Notes: generated from the letters alone by a model not told the origin. Shown: positions 33,794 to 43,144, counted from the stretch's first letter. The stretch: DNA of 64,000 bases from RGIG1959 sp964564305 (GCA_964564305.1 CAZMAM010000001.1:14954-78953), one strand, 5' to 3'. Program-made: numbers and translations.

Positions 33794-34336
33794 TTAATAA
33801 TTTTCCGCAGCCAGCTGGAAGAAACTTTGCGGATGACGGCACACGGGGCAAACTTCCGGCGCCTTTGTCCCAATCACGATATGCCCGCAATTGCGGCATT
33901 CCCAAACGCTAACCCCGCTCTTTTCGAATACCCGGGCGGTTTCCAAATTGTTCAGCAAAGCACGGTACCGCTCTTCGTGACGCTTTTCAATCTCCGCTAC
34001 CAAGCGGAACTTTGCCGCAAGTTCCGTAAATCCCTCTTCCTGCGCGGTCTTCGCGAAACCCTCGTACATATCGGTCCATTCGTAATTTTCCCCTTCGGCG
34101 GCGGCAAGCAGATTTTGCGCCGTATCCCCTATGCCGTTCAGTTCTTTGAACCAAAGCTTCGCGTGCTCCTTTTCGTTGTCGGCGGTTTTCAGGAAGAGCT
34201 CCGCAATCTGCTCGTACCCCTGTTTTTTTGCCACGGAGGCAAAATAGGTATACTTGTTGCGCGCCTGAGATTCCCCGGCGAAAGCGTCTTTTAAATTCTG
34301 CTCGGTTTTGGTGCCGGCATACGGATTTTTACTCAT
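33794..34336 (-). CDS. rbr: Rubrerythrin
   Basis: A 180-residue peroxide-reducing protein of anaerobes. The N-terminal four-helix di-iron domain has the ExxARNKY (ESQARNKYTYFA) and NEKEHAK motifs plus EIEKRHEERY, and the C-terminal rubredoxin-like domain has CRNCG and CPVC for one iron. It detoxifies hydrogen peroxide using reduced ferredoxin or NAD(P)H-linked donors. ATG 34336 follows GGAG. Its long leader contains a MITE-like repeat. The radical SAM gene begins only 7 bases after its stop, so oxygen defence and the downstream genes may share a transcript. Confidence 0.96.
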   Translation of the reverse strand: MSKNPYAGTKTEQNLKDAFAGESQARNKYTYFASVAKKQGYEQIAELFLKTADNEKEHAKLWFKELNGIGDTAQNLLAAAEGENYEWTDMYEGFAKTAQEEGFTELAAKFRLVAEIEKRHEERYRALLNNLETARVFEKSGVSVWECRNCGHIVIGTKAPEVCPVCRHPQSFFQLAAENY

Positions 34337-34371
34337 TGAAAAAATCTCCTTTATTTTTCCGAATTTTGCTC

Positions 34372-34450
34372 TTCGGGCAACACCGCACAAAAACCGGCTG
34401 CCGTCTTTGCCGCTCATCTGACGCACAATCATTATGCGGTATTGCCTTAA
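34372..34450 (-). repeat. MITE-like inverted-repeat element, short copy
   Basis: Ends TTCGGGCAACACCGCACAA (34372-34390) and, inverted, TTAAGGCAATACCGCATAA (34432-34450) can pair over 17 of 19 positions in RNA. The stretch ATCTGACGCACAATCA and the adjoining ATTATGCGGTATTG are shared with the 180-bp copy at 54272-54451. It lies in the rubrerythrin leader. Confidence 0.75.
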
Positions 34451-34539
34451 TTTTTATATACAATAACTTTTACCATAAAGAAAGCGCCCGAACGCAAAAA
34501 CAAAGGGCCCAAAAAAAGGGAAATTGCAAAACCTATCTT

Positions 34540-34568
34540 AGTATAGTATTTTTCAAAAGCGATTGCAA
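34540..34568 (-). promoter_or_regulatory. Rubrerythrin promoter
   Basis: Read on minus: TTGCAA (34563-34568), 17-bp spacer, TATACT (34540-34545). The transcript start near 34533 gives a leader of about 195 nt containing the repeat. The rest of the 34337-34679 gap shows nothing else. Confidence 0.75.
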
Positions 34569-34679
34569 GGGCAAAAGCGCAAACTTTATGCCGTTTTTAT
34601 GAAACCAATTCGCGCCAAATATCGGGGCACCCAAAAAACGGACAAGCCCCCATAAGCGGTACATTTCATTCACGCGCAA

Positions 34680-35819
34680 TCAATACAGGTAAGCGAGATT
34701 GGTATCGGTCGCCATATTTTTCAGCGAATAGAGCATGAGAACCGCGTCGGCATTTTCCTGCGCGGCGAGCGCGGAAATTTCCTGCTTGTAATATCGCAAA
34801 TCGACCATGACAATTTCGCGGTAATGCCGGGAAAGAAAAGGCACCAACGCGTGCGCGTACGAATCTTTAACCACCAGCAAAGTCCCCTCGGGAGCCTCTG
34901 CGTTCGTCACCCGAACCATACTGTGATTGCCGTCCAAGAACACGGGATATTTGTCTTCATCGTTCAGCCGGTCGCGGAAAAAATAATCTTCGGACGTCAC
35001 GATGCCTTCTCCGTCGTCGATTTCCACCCGAACCGAACCCGGCGCCTGATCTTTTTTATGCCACAGCTCGATATTTTCCGAAGGGATACCCCAAAGCGCG
35101 CTTTTGGCATAGGAAGTTCCGTAAAATCCGCCGACGGTTTCTACGGTGAAATCGCTTTCCGGAAGCGGCGTATACCCCATATCGTCGCCCAGCAGGCGGT
35201 AACAGGTGTACGCTCCCGCAGATGTCCAATGATGATCGGTTCGGTAATAGAGCGATTCGGTCTGCGCCATTTGCAGAAAATCCGCCGTAACATCCGTAAA
35301 AGTAATTTTCTGACCAATATTTTGCCGAAAGGCATCGATCAGTTCCCCGTCGCGGTACGTTTCGTGAACGGCAGGCAGCCGGGACGCATTCACAAACCCG
35401 GAGGAAGGAATCAATGTCATATACACGGGAATTTCCGCGGTATCGGCAAATTCCCGGATATACCGGGCATTCTGAGCAAGAATATCGCTGTCTTTTGTCG
35501 GCTTGGGAAAGAGATAACCGTCTTTGCCCAAATAAATCCCCCGAGAACCGTTTCGGCCCGTAAGCAAATCATACCCCGCCTGAATTCCGGTGAAAAATGT
35601 CCGTGCCGCCACATGATCGGAAAGATAGGTATCTAATTTGTCTTGAAATTCTCCTTGCGCAAAACTTTGCGCGCTCCATTCGGGAAACGGGGCCAATTGC
35701 TGTTTTTCCCGCGGCGAATATTCCTCTTTGGGCAGCACAAAATAGAGAACCGCCATCAGCAAAATAAATCCGCAAAAAATCACAGCCGGCAAGGCCACCA
35801 GAAAATTTCTTTTCTTCAT
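34680..35819 (-). CDS. DHHW-motif protein, AlgX/AlgJ-like
   Basis: A 379-residue protein with one N-terminal membrane helix and a large extracellular domain. The motif YYRTDHHWTSAGAY at about 220-233 is the DHHW signature of SGNH-like proteins that accompany MBOAT acyltransferases; a VVKDSYAHALVPFL block near the end carries another conserved Ser/His context. In Gram-positive anaerobes such pairs are thought to O-acetylate exopolysaccharide or wall polymers. It starts 16 bases after the MBOAT gene and ends the four-gene locus. Confidence 0.82.
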   Translation of the reverse strand: MKKRNFLVALPAVIFCGFILLMAVLYFVLPKEEYSPREKQQLAPFPEWSAQSFAQGEFQDKLDTYLSDHVAARTFFTGIQAGYDLLTGRNGSRGIYLGKDGYLFPKPTKDSDILAQNARYIREFADTAEIPVYMTLIPSSGFVNASRLPAVHETYRDGELIDAFRQNIGQKITFTDVTADFLQMAQTESLYYRTDHHWTSAGAYTCYRLLGDDMGYTPLPESDFTVETVGGFYGTSYAKSALWGIPSENIELWHKKDQAPGSVRVEIDDGEGIVTSEDYFFRDRLNDEDKYPVFLDGNHSMVRVTNAEAPEGTLLVVKDSYAHALVPFLSRHYREIVMVDLRYYKQEISALAAQENADAVLMLYSLKNMATDTNLAYLY

Positions 35820-35835
35820 AAAAGAGTATTCGCTC

Positions 35836-37242
35836 CTAAAACCGAAAATACAGGAAGGGATTGAATCCGCTGCCCACCAATGACGCCGTGCACAGCACCA
35901 AGGATAACGCGCATCCCGCCACATCCACGGCACACAAAACCCGTTGGCTGCGGATGGTTCCGTACAGCTTATGCACCAGCGAAGTGGAAGCGACGGCCGC
36001 CGCCGCCAGCAACGGAAGATACGCAATCACCGTGGCGGCCACATCTCCCGACATACCCACCCCGCGCAGGGCAAAAAGCCGGCAGAAAAATTCCCCCATC
36101 TCGCCCATATCCTCAAAGTAAAACAGTACCCAGCCAATCACAATGAAAAACAGAGAATACAGATGCGATACCAAAGGCGGCGCCTTTTGCAATTTCTTCA
36201 ACAGAAACAGTTTTTCTACAATTAAGATAACGCCGAAGTAGGCGCCCCACAGCACAAAATTCCAGCTGGCTCCATGCCATAACCCCGTAAGCAGCCACAC
36301 CACCGCGATATTGAAAATCTGCCGGGCAAGCCCTTTGCGGTTACCTCCAAGCGGGATATATACATATTCCCGAAACCATGTGCCCAAAGAAATGTGCCAC
36401 CGGCGCCAAAATTCCGTAATGCTCTTGGAAAGATACGGGTAATCGAAATTTTTTAAAAATTCAAACCCGAACATCTTGCCAAGGCCCATGGCCATCTCCG
36501 AATATCCGCAAAAATCAAAATAAATCTGGAATGTGTACGCAATAATGCCGACCCAAGCGCCAATGGCCCCGGCCTCATTGCCGCTCTGACGAATCACGTC
36601 CCATAAACGGCCCATTTCATTGGCAAGCAGCACTTTTTTGGCAAGACCGACCGAAAACAGCTTAACGCCTTCGGTAAATTGCCGAATCGATTCACGGCGC
36701 TCGGTCAGCTGCTGTTCCACATCGGCATACCGGACAATCGGCCCCGCGATAAGCTGCGGAAAAAGAGACACATAAGTCCCGAATGTCAGGATATTCTTTT
36801 GCACCTGTACGGTATTGCGGTATACATCGATGGTATAAGACATTGTCTGAAACGTATAAAATGATATGCCGATGGGTAAAGGAATTTCCAAAACGGGAAT
36901 ATTCAAAAACGGAAGGCAAACACGAAGCGTGTCGGCGATGAATCCCGCATATTTAAAGAAAGCGAGTAACCCGACATTGAGCACGATGGCCAGCACAAAA
37001 ATCCCTTTGGCCAATTTTTTGCGCTCCCGGTGCACCGCAATGAGGACGCCCGCCGCATAATTTAAAACAATGGAAAAAAGCATGAGGATCACAAGCCGAG
37101 GTTCTCCCCATGCGTAAAAAACAATATCGACCAAAAAAAGCGTAAGGTTGCGAAACCTTTTCGGCGTAAGATAATACAGAATCAATACCGCCGGCAAAAA
37201 CAGAAACAAAAATATCAGGCTGGAAAAATTCAATGAAAACAC
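35836..37242 (-). CDS. MBOAT family O-acyltransferase, AlgI/DltB-like
   Basis: A 468-residue multi-pass membrane protein (about 11 helices). The conserved MBOAT histidine is in LLTGLWHGASWNFVLWG at about 315, and the GNRKG block and RRWHISLGTWFREYVYIPLGG precede it. Family members move acetyl groups across the membrane for transfer to extracellular glycans. It starts with GTG 37242. Neighbours DHHW protein, SGNH hydrolase and DUF4358 lipoprotein make an acetyl-transfer set; there is no dlt gene, so D-alanylation is less likely. Confidence 0.9.
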   Translation of the reverse strand: MFSLNFSSLIFLFLFLPAVLILYYLTPKRFRNLTLFLVDIVFYAWGEPRLVILMLFSIVLNYAAGVLIAVHRERKKLAKGIFVLAIVLNVGLLAFFKYAGFIADTLRVCLPFLNIPVLEIPLPIGISFYTFQTMSYTIDVYRNTVQVQKNILTFGTYVSLFPQLIAGPIVRYADVEQQLTERRESIRQFTEGVKLFSVGLAKKVLLANEMGRLWDVIRQSGNEAGAIGAWVGIIAYTFQIYFDFCGYSEMAMGLGKMFGFEFLKNFDYPYLSKSITEFWRRWHISLGTWFREYVYIPLGGNRKGLARQIFNIAVVWLLTGLWHGASWNFVLWGAYFGVILIVEKLFLLKKLQKAPPLVSHLYSLFFIVIGWVLFYFEDMGEMGEFFCRLFALRGVGMSGDVAATVIAYLPLLAAAAVASTSLVHKLYGTIRSQRVLCAVDVAGCALSLVLCTASLVGSGFNPFLYFRF

Positions 37243-37364
37243 CGCCTGCCCTTCCGGCGCAGTTTCAGAAAACCGACCGGCACAACGCTTTGCGCCGAAT
37301 CGGTGAATACGCTTGACCCGTGCAACAGATAATCTGTTTACGCCGCAAAAAACGATTCAGCCGT

Positions 37365-37895
37365 TTAACGAATGGCCTCATGGAAAATGTTCATCACGGC
37401 ATCCCGTTCTTCGGATATCACCAGCGATACAAAAAGGCCTTCGGTTTCCACTTTGGCTGCCTCGATGATGGCCGCTTGAGTGGGATCGTAATTCATAATC
37501 ACATCGTATTTGGACTGCCAGTCGTTTTGCAGCCGCTGTGCGATATCCGCGGCGGCGGCTTCGTCTTTGGCCCGGACAAAGATGATTTCATCCTGCCTTA
37601 GGCCGTCTGCGGCAATACATCCCGCAAAATCCGCCGCCTGTTCCTCGGTGATGCCGAACACACGCTGTAACCGCTTGGCGTCAAAATCCACCATGCTGTC
37701 CGGCAAGGTCACTTGAGATTTTACGGTATTCAGTACATCCCCCAAAGAGACGTCCGCGCTTTGCGTTGCATCCGTGACCGCCGCATCGGTGGAAGGCGTA
37801 CCGGCAGGAGGATTGTTCCCGCCGCAGGACATCAGAAAAAAAGCCATGCAAAATGTCATCAACAGAATGATGATTTTCTTTATATTGTTCATCAT
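37365..37895 (-). CDS. DUF4358-type lipoprotein
   Basis: A 176-residue lipoprotein with signal and lipobox FFLMSCGG (lipid on about C24). The mature domain, with GITEEQAADFAGCIAADGLRQDEIIFVRAKDE and a QNDWQSKYDVIMNYDPTQA block, matches the DUF4358 pattern, which is common beside MBOAT/SGNH genes in Clostridia. Function is unknown. It lies 18 bases after the SGNH gene and 122 bp before the MBOAT gene; ATGATG gives two possible start codons. Confidence 0.78.
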   Translation of the reverse strand: MMNNIKKIIILLMTFCMAFFLMSCGGNNPPAGTPSTDAAVTDATQSADVSLGDVLNTVKSQVTLPDSMVDFDAKRLQRVFGITEEQAADFAGCIAADGLRQDEIIFVRAKDEAAAADIAQRLQNDWQSKYDVIMNYDPTQAAIIEAAKVETEGLFVSLVISEERDAVMNIFHEAIR

Positions 37896-37913
37896 ATTCG
37901 TTTCCCCGCCCGA

Positions 37914-38810
37914 TTACCCTGCCGTATGCAAGGCCTGCTTCAGATAAGTCACCCATTGGGCACATGCGGAATAAGTTAAATGAATACCCATCGCCTTCGG
38001 ATCGCTGCAATAAGACGGGATAAGGTTCCCCGCCTCGTTCTTCAGCACGGACGCCACATCCAGATAAACAAAGCCCATTTCGGCGCACACTTCCCGCAAC
38101 CGGCCGTTGAACTTGGTGATGGATGCGTTGTTCAGCGTTTCACGCTGCATGTTTTCCAGCATCGGCGTCACCGACTGAATGTAAATTTGTACCCCAGGGC
38201 TTTTTTCCCGGATTCTGCCGATAAGGGTTTTCATATGCGTAATGGAACTTTCAACTCCGTAAATGCCGACATCGTTCATCCCCAGCATAATCAAAACTTT
38301 CTTCGCGCCGATTTTTTTTACGCCTTCGTCTACCGTGATTTTTTGGCCCTCATACGTCGGGTGAACATTTCCTTTTTGGTTCAAATCCCACAGCGCGTTT
38401 GCGTAACTCAAACTGCCCTGACACAGGAAATTGGCGTTGCCCAGCGACCCGTTATCGGCGTAATAAGACAGCATGACCGATACGCTGTCCCCAACAAACA
38501 CCGCATCGTTAAACCATTCGGTTCCCTGAGCGGCGGGCACCGTGGGCCTGGTTACGGGAGGGGAAGTAGGCACCGCGGTGGGAGCGGCCGTGGGAGCAGC
38601 AGTCGGCGCGGCCGTAGGCGCCGCGGTGGTTGTCGTGGGAGCGGCAGTTTCGGCAGACGTGGAGGTGGCTGTTGTCTTTGTGGCAGCCTGTGTGGAGGTT
38701 GTCTGCCCGGAAGTTTCGGTGGGAAACGGCTGAGAAGGGGTTTCCCCGCACCCGGTCAATGAAGCCGTCAGTAAAGCGCATACCGCAAAAAGCAAAAGTA
38801 TTTTTTTCAT
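37914..38810 (-). CDS. SGNH/GDSL hydrolase lipoprotein
   Basis: A 298-residue secreted esterase-like protein. A lipoprotein signal ends SLTGC (C21); a Thr/Ala/Pro linker with APT repeats (about 55-90) tethers the catalytic domain. Block I is VFVGDSVSVML with the nucleophile S109, the Asn is in GMNDVG, and the histidine lies in GIHLTYSA near the end. It probably adds or removes O-acetyl groups on extracellular polymer with the MBOAT and DHHW proteins. It is the first gene of that locus and has a leader of about 265 nt. Confidence 0.88.
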   Translation of the reverse strand: MKKILLLFAVCALLTASLTGCGETPSQPFPTETSGQTTSTQAATKTTATSTSAETAAPTTTTAAPTAAPTAAPTAAPTAVPTSPPVTRPTVPAAQGTEWFNDAVFVGDSVSVMLSYYADNGSLGNANFLCQGSLSYANALWDLNQKGNVHPTYEGQKITVDEGVKKIGAKKVLIMLGMNDVGIYGVESSITHMKTLIGRIREKSPGVQIYIQSVTPMLENMQRETLNNASITKFNGRLREVCAEMGFVYLDVASVLKNEAGNLIPSYCSDPKAMGIHLTYSACAQWVTYLKQALHTAG

Positions 38811-39075
38811 ATATATTTATCCCCTAAAACGGGGGTTTTCGATAGGAGAAAAAACCGATACCCCGTGAAGTTATCATCGTTTACATCGTTTAAAAAGAAT
38901 GAAAAAAAGAAAAATCGGGAAAAACGGCCGCCGGAAAGCAGCGTCAAAACAGAAAAAAGAAAAATTCAAAACAGGCGCGGCACAAAAAAATATGCCGCAA
39001 AACCGGTGAAAAAAAAAGTACGCAAAATATAAAATGTCCGGCTGTTCCGGCACCGAAGCAGCCGGTTCCCGCTAC
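38811..39075 (-). promoter_or_regulatory. Long leader of the SGNH/MBOAT locus
   Basis: From the predicted start near 39075 the leader first forms a hairpin, CCGGCTG (39059-39065 on minus) with CAGCCGG (39038-39044), then a run of nine Ts on the minus strand near 39009-39018, and two AAACGATG copies at about 38875-38893. No ribosome site or open frame of note is visible until AGGGG before 38810. Confidence 0.5.
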
Positions 39076-39081
39076 GGCAAT

Positions 39082-39110
39082 ATTATACACAATTTGGCCC
39101 CGAATGACAA
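39082..39110 (-). promoter_or_regulatory. Promoter of the SGNH/MBOAT locus
   Basis: Read on minus: TTGTCA (39105-39110), 17-bp spacer, TATAAT (39082-39087). The stretch 39111-39249 between it and the metH stop shows no clear terminator. Confidence 0.7.
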
Positions 39111-39249
39111 GACGAAACGCACAAAATTTACCCAAAAATTTTCTCGCAAGGGACATTGCCCGAAAAGGCAGACAACACAATATTTGCCATGAAAAATTAC
39201 TCGGTATCTTTCCGCCCAACCCGGAAAAGCGGCGAAAATTTCGGCGTTT

Positions 39250-41652
39250 CTATGCCTTTCTGCCAAAAACGGTCTTGGCATATTCCACCGACGCCATGGC
39301 GTCTTTTCCGTAAAAATCTGCGCCGATGCTTTCGGCATACGACTGTGTGAGCACGGCTCCGCCCACCATCACCTTGCAGCCGGGGCATTCCCGGTGAACC
39401 AGGGCAACAGTTTCCCGCATGGCCGGAACGGTGGTGGTCATCAGCGCGGAAAGCCCGCAAAGCGGAGACCGGTTTTGCTTCACCGCCCGAACCACTTCCT
39501 CGGGCGGGACATCTTTGCCCAGATCAATCACGCGGAAACGGTAATTTTCCAGCAAAACGCGCACAATGTTTTTCCCGATATCGTGGATATCCCCGCGCAC
39601 TGTGGCCAGCACAATCACCTGCGTACTCTCCGCTTCTCCGGGAGGAAGCACACTGCCCAACACATCGCATGCCGTTTTGGCGGCCTCAGCACTCATCAGC
39701 AACTGCGGCAAAAAAACGGTTCCCGCTTCGTACCCTTTGCCCACCGCATCCAATGCCGGAACAATATCGCGTTCAATCACCGAAAGGGGATCCCTGCCCG
39801 CCTGAATCTGTCCTTGCGCCAAAGCCGATGCCTGTTCCTTTAAGCCTTTCATCACAGCCTGGGCTAATGTGACACCGGAAGAATGCCCCGTTTTATCCGC
39901 TGCCGATGATTCCGACGCCGGTTTTGCCGGTTTTAAGGAATCGCCGGTGTGCCGGGCAATATAATTTGCGCATTGCCGATCGTAACCGGACAAGGCACAA
40001 TACGCATCGTATGCGCTCATCATTTCCGGAGAACATGGGTTGATAATGCCGGCGGAAAGCCCGCCGGACAGCGCCATAAGCAAAAACGAGGCCGTCACAT
40101 GTTCCCGCTGAGGCAGTCCGAACGAAACATTGGAAACGCCCAGCACCGTTTTAATGTGCCTGTCCCGCATATTCCTCAGCGCCTGCAAGGTTACGCTCGG
40201 CGCATCGGGGGACGCGCTGACCGGCATCGTGAGCGTATCCACCAAAATATCCCGCTCGGGAATCCCAATTTCTTCCGCCGCTTGCAGAATGCGCCCGGCG
40301 ATGGCCGTTCGCCCCTCGGCGTCCTTGGGAATGCCGTTTTCATCCAAAGTCAGCGCAACAAGCGCAGCGCCGTATTTTTTGGCCAGCGGAAGAACGGTTT
40401 GAAGGCTCTTCTGTGCGCCGTTAACGGAATTAATCAGCGGGCGCCCGTTATAAAGCCGCAATGCCCGCTCCAGGGCCACGGGATCCGCCGTATCCAATTG
40501 AAGAGGCAAGGCGGTCACTTTTTGCAATTCACCGACCGCTTTGGGCAATAAGGCGGCTTCGTCTATTTCCGGAAGACCGACATTAACATCCAGAATATCC
40601 GCTCCGCACTCTTCCTGACGCAAACCTTCCCGCAACAGATAATTCATATCCCCGCTTTTCAGCGCCTGCTGCAGCCGCTTTTTCCCGGTGGGATTAATCC
40701 TTTCCCCGATAATCACCGGTTTCTCCCCGATAATGACAGCATCGGCGTAAGAACAGACAATGAGGCGGTTATTCGGGGGCGCAGGCGAAACCTTTTTCCC
40801 GCGAAAACGCGAAGTGAGTGCCCGAATATGCTCCGGCCCGGTGCCGCAACAGCCTCCGGCAACGGCGGCATACTCCAGCAGCGGCGCCATTTGCTCCGCA
40901 AACCGTTCGGGAGAAAGATCGTAAACCGCCCTGCCGGATTCAAAGCGGGGCAAATCCGCGTTGGGATTGACAATTAAAGGAAGCGAACAATATGCCCTCA
41001 TCTGTTTTAAGAGAGGCAGCATAACCTGAGGCCCCATGCCGCAGTTCATGCCCAAAGCGGTCACGCCGAGGCCTTCCAGCATTCCGGCAACCGCGGGGAC
41101 ATTGGCGCCGGTCAGTAATTTGCCGCGCTCATCAAAAGTCACGGTGCACAAAATCGGCAAATGACTGTTTTCTTTTGCAGCCAAAACCGCCGCTTTTAAT
41201 TCATACAAATCGCTCATCGTTTCGATAAGTATACCGTCGACCCCGGCCGAAACGCCAGCCCTCACCTGTTCGGCAAAAATATTCACCGCTTCCTCAAAGC
41301 CGAGATCTCCGAGCGGAGAAAGCAATTTTCCGGTGGGGCCGATATCCAGCAGCACATACGCGTGAGACTGCGCCGCCTGCCGCGCCAGCTTCACCGCCTG
41401 AAAGACCGTTTGTTCAACCGTTACCCCGTGCGGCGACAACTTCAGACGGTTGGCACCGAAAGTATCGGTTTTGAGCATATCGCAGCCGGCACGCACATAC
41501 GCTTCGTGCACCGAGCGCACCGCTTCGGGATTTTCGATTACCCACAAATCCGGCGGATACCCCTCGGGAAGACCCATATTTTGCAGCACGGTACCCATGG
41601 CTCCGTCAAAAAAGAGCAAATTTTTCCCAATCTCATTTTTCAGCTGATTCAT
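39250..41652 (-). CDS. metH: B12-dependent methionine synthase without activation domain
   Basis: An 800-residue enzyme that methylates homocysteine with methyl-THF via cobalamin. The Hcy-binding barrel (about 1-290) keeps its zinc cysteines in GMNCGMG and GGCCGTGPEH. The pterin-binding barrel (about 305-560) contains GERINPTGKK and NVSFGLP. The helical cap and cobalamin domain (about 580-800) have the lower ligand histidine in GDIHDIGKNIV. The fourth, reactivation domain of E. coli MetH is absent and encoded separately just upstream, a known Firmicute arrangement. It overlaps that gene by 20 bases. Confidence 0.95.
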   Translation of the reverse strand: MNQLKNEIGKNLLFFDGAMGTVLQNMGLPEGYPPDLWVIENPEAVRSVHEAYVRAGCDMLKTDTFGANRLKLSPHGVTVEQTVFQAVKLARQAAQSHAYVLLDIGPTGKLLSPLGDLGFEEAVNIFAEQVRAGVSAGVDGILIETMSDLYELKAAVLAAKENSHLPILCTVTFDERGKLLTGANVPAVAGMLEGLGVTALGMNCGMGPQVMLPLLKQMRAYCSLPLIVNPNADLPRFESGRAVYDLSPERFAEQMAPLLEYAAVAGGCCGTGPEHIRALTSRFRGKKVSPAPPNNRLIVCSYADAVIIGEKPVIIGERINPTGKKRLQQALKSGDMNYLLREGLRQEECGADILDVNVGLPEIDEAALLPKAVGELQKVTALPLQLDTADPVALERALRLYNGRPLINSVNGAQKSLQTVLPLAKKYGAALVALTLDENGIPKDAEGRTAIAGRILQAAEEIGIPERDILVDTLTMPVSASPDAPSVTLQALRNMRDRHIKTVLGVSNVSFGLPQREHVTASFLLMALSGGLSAGIINPCSPEMMSAYDAYCALSGYDRQCANYIARHTGDSLKPAKPASESSAADKTGHSSGVTLAQAVMKGLKEQASALAQGQIQAGRDPLSVIERDIVPALDAVGKGYEAGTVFLPQLLMSAEAAKTACDVLGSVLPPGEAESTQVIVLATVRGDIHDIGKNIVRVLLENYRFRVIDLGKDVPPEEVVRAVKQNRSPLCGLSALMTTTVPAMRETVALVHRECPGCKVMVGGAVLTQSYAESIGADFYGKDAMASVEYAKTVFGRKA

Positions 41653-42235
41653 GGCTTTTCCTCTGTGACATCTCCGGTTTTATCCCTACCGCGGCGGTAA
41701 TCGATTTAAGAGGGGTCAGCATACCGCTTTGGGTGACCGTAAGCCCGATTTTGCGCGAAGCATCCAGCATTTCCAATAATACCGACTGATCCTGAAGCGA
41801 CCAATCGCCGTATCCCGGCGAAAAACGGGGCAAAAGCCGATATCCCGCCAGCCGCTCCTGAGCTTCTTTGCAGCAACGGTCGCTGTATTCTTCGGCCAGC
41901 GCCGCCGCCGCCGCTTGCTGCGCCACCATCAGGGACGGTCTTTGCGCCCCGCTGCGGGCAAGAAGACGGTCTACACCGCTGCCGAGTGTTACCGCCAGCA
42001 GCAACACTCCTTGGCATCCGGCCAAATGCCGCGCCAGCGCTCGGCTGGTCACCTCGCGGGAACCGATTTTGACCGTGCGATCATCTGGAATCAAAAGCGA
42101 AAACCGCCGGCACACATTCCGGAAATTTGCCGCCGCCTTTACCGACTCGACAGCCTCGTTCGCTAAATCGGTCATCGCCGAATCCGGACGACCTTTTACG
42201 CCCATATAGCGGCAGGTTTCTTCTGTCAGATTCAT
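41633..42235 (-). CDS. Methionine synthase activation-domain protein
   Basis: A 200-residue protein corresponding to the MetH reactivation domain. Diagnostic blocks are RFSPGYGDWSLQDQ and SGMLTPLKSITAAVG, which bind AdoMet and contact cobalamin in the fused enzymes. It would reductively re-methylate cob(II)alamin on MetH. The start ATG overlaps the metF stop as ATGA, and its 3' end overlaps metH by 20 bases, giving a tight metF-activation-metH operon. Confidence 0.9.
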   Translation of the reverse strand: MNLTEETCRYMGVKGRPDSAMTDLANEAVESVKAAANFRNVCRRFSLLIPDDRTVKIGSREVTSRALARHLAGCQGVLLLAVTLGSGVDRLLARSGAQRPSLMVAQQAAAAALAEEYSDRCCKEAQERLAGYRLLPRFSPGYGDWSLQDQSVLLEMLDASRKIGLTVTQSGMLTPLKSITAAVGIKPEMSQRKSHESAEK

Positions 42236-43095
42236 GTGAGCATCTCCGAAATGCCCCGGTAAATCGCGGCGGCGACGTCCGGTTTATTCATCACATACAC
42301 ATGAACCGCCCGAATGCCGTTGGCCAGCAAATCCACGATCTGACCGATCGCGTACGCGATTCCCGCCTGTTTCATCGCGGCAGGATTATCGCCGTATTTG
42401 TCCACAATCAGCCGAAACCGGGAGGGCAGAGACGCGCCGCACAGCGCGCAGGTTTTCGCAATTTGCTTTCCGTTCGTCACCGGCATGACGCCCGCCACCA
42501 CCGGAACGGTAATCCCCTGCTCTCTGAGCCGATATAAAAAACTGTACAAAGCGCTGTTGTCGAAAAACATCTGGGTAATGAGGAAATCCACCCCGCTTGC
42601 TACCTTTGCCTTTAAATGCCGCAAATCTTCCGAGCGGTTTTGGGCTTCGGTATGCCCTTCCGGATAACACGCCGCCCCTATGCAGAACCCGCCGAACGCC
42701 TTGATATCCCGAATCAGTTCGTATGCGTAGGCGTATTCCCCTGCAGCCGGGGTTTCCCCTCCCAAGGGCGGATCTCCGCGAAGCGCAAGAACATTTTCGA
42801 TTCCGGAAGCCTTAAGGCGGAAAAGCTGTTCGGCAATGTTCTGTTTCGTTGCGCCCACACAGGTTAAATGCGCCAGAGCCGTCACGCCCCGGCTTTGCAA
42901 CCCTTCCGCAAGCAAAGCGGTATTTTTGGCATTTCCCCCGCCCGCGCCGTAGGTGACACTCATATAATCGGGGGATAAATCGGCAATCTCCAAAGCCGCG
43001 GAAAAAATCGGCGCAGGATCCGCCCCCGGCTTCGGAGGAAACACCTCAAAGGAAACAGACGGTTTTCTCTGTCGCAACCGTTCATCAATGCGCAC
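42232..43095 (-). CDS. metF: 5,10-methylenetetrahydrofolate reductase
   Basis: A 287-residue FAD-dependent barrel enzyme that makes 5-methyl-THF for MetH. It begins with the family signature VSFEVFPPKP, then YMSVTYGAGGG, LALRGDPP and DFLITQMFFDN. Starts with GTG 43095 behind GAGAGGTGAT. First gene of the operon; a promoter lies at 43116-43144. No SAM or cobalamin riboswitch is visible in the short leader. Confidence 0.95.
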   Translation of the reverse strand: MRIDERLRQRKPSVSFEVFPPKPGADPAPIFSAALEIADLSPDYMSVTYGAGGGNAKNTALLAEGLQSRGVTALAHLTCVGATKQNIAEQLFRLKASGIENVLALRGDPPLGGETPAAGEYAYAYELIRDIKAFGGFCIGAACYPEGHTEAQNRSEDLRHLKAKVASGVDFLITQMFFDNSALYSFLYRLREQGITVPVVAGVMPVTNGKQIAKTCALCGASLPSRFRLIVDKYGDNPAAMKQAGIAYAIGQIVDLLANGIRAVHVYVMNKPDVAAAIYRGISEMLT

Positions 43096-43115
43096 CGTTT
43101 ATCACCTCTCGCATC

Positions 43116-43144
43116 ATCATACCACATCCGCCCGTTGAAGACAA
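43116..43144 (-). promoter_or_regulatory. metF operon promoter
   Basis: Read on minus: TTGTCT (43139-43144), 17-bp spacer, TATGAT (43116-43121). The leader is only about 15-20 nt. Confidence 0.65.

Noticed and set aside
38565..38630. Short tandem repeats as a CRISPR or satellite array
   Set aside because: The 12-bp units encode the APT linker of the SGNH lipoprotein in frame and have no spacers.
38890..39010. Lysine-rich small frame in the leader of the SGNH locus (plus strand)
   Set aside because: Poly-A-driven composition, no ribosome site, and no proper stop when the frame is followed.
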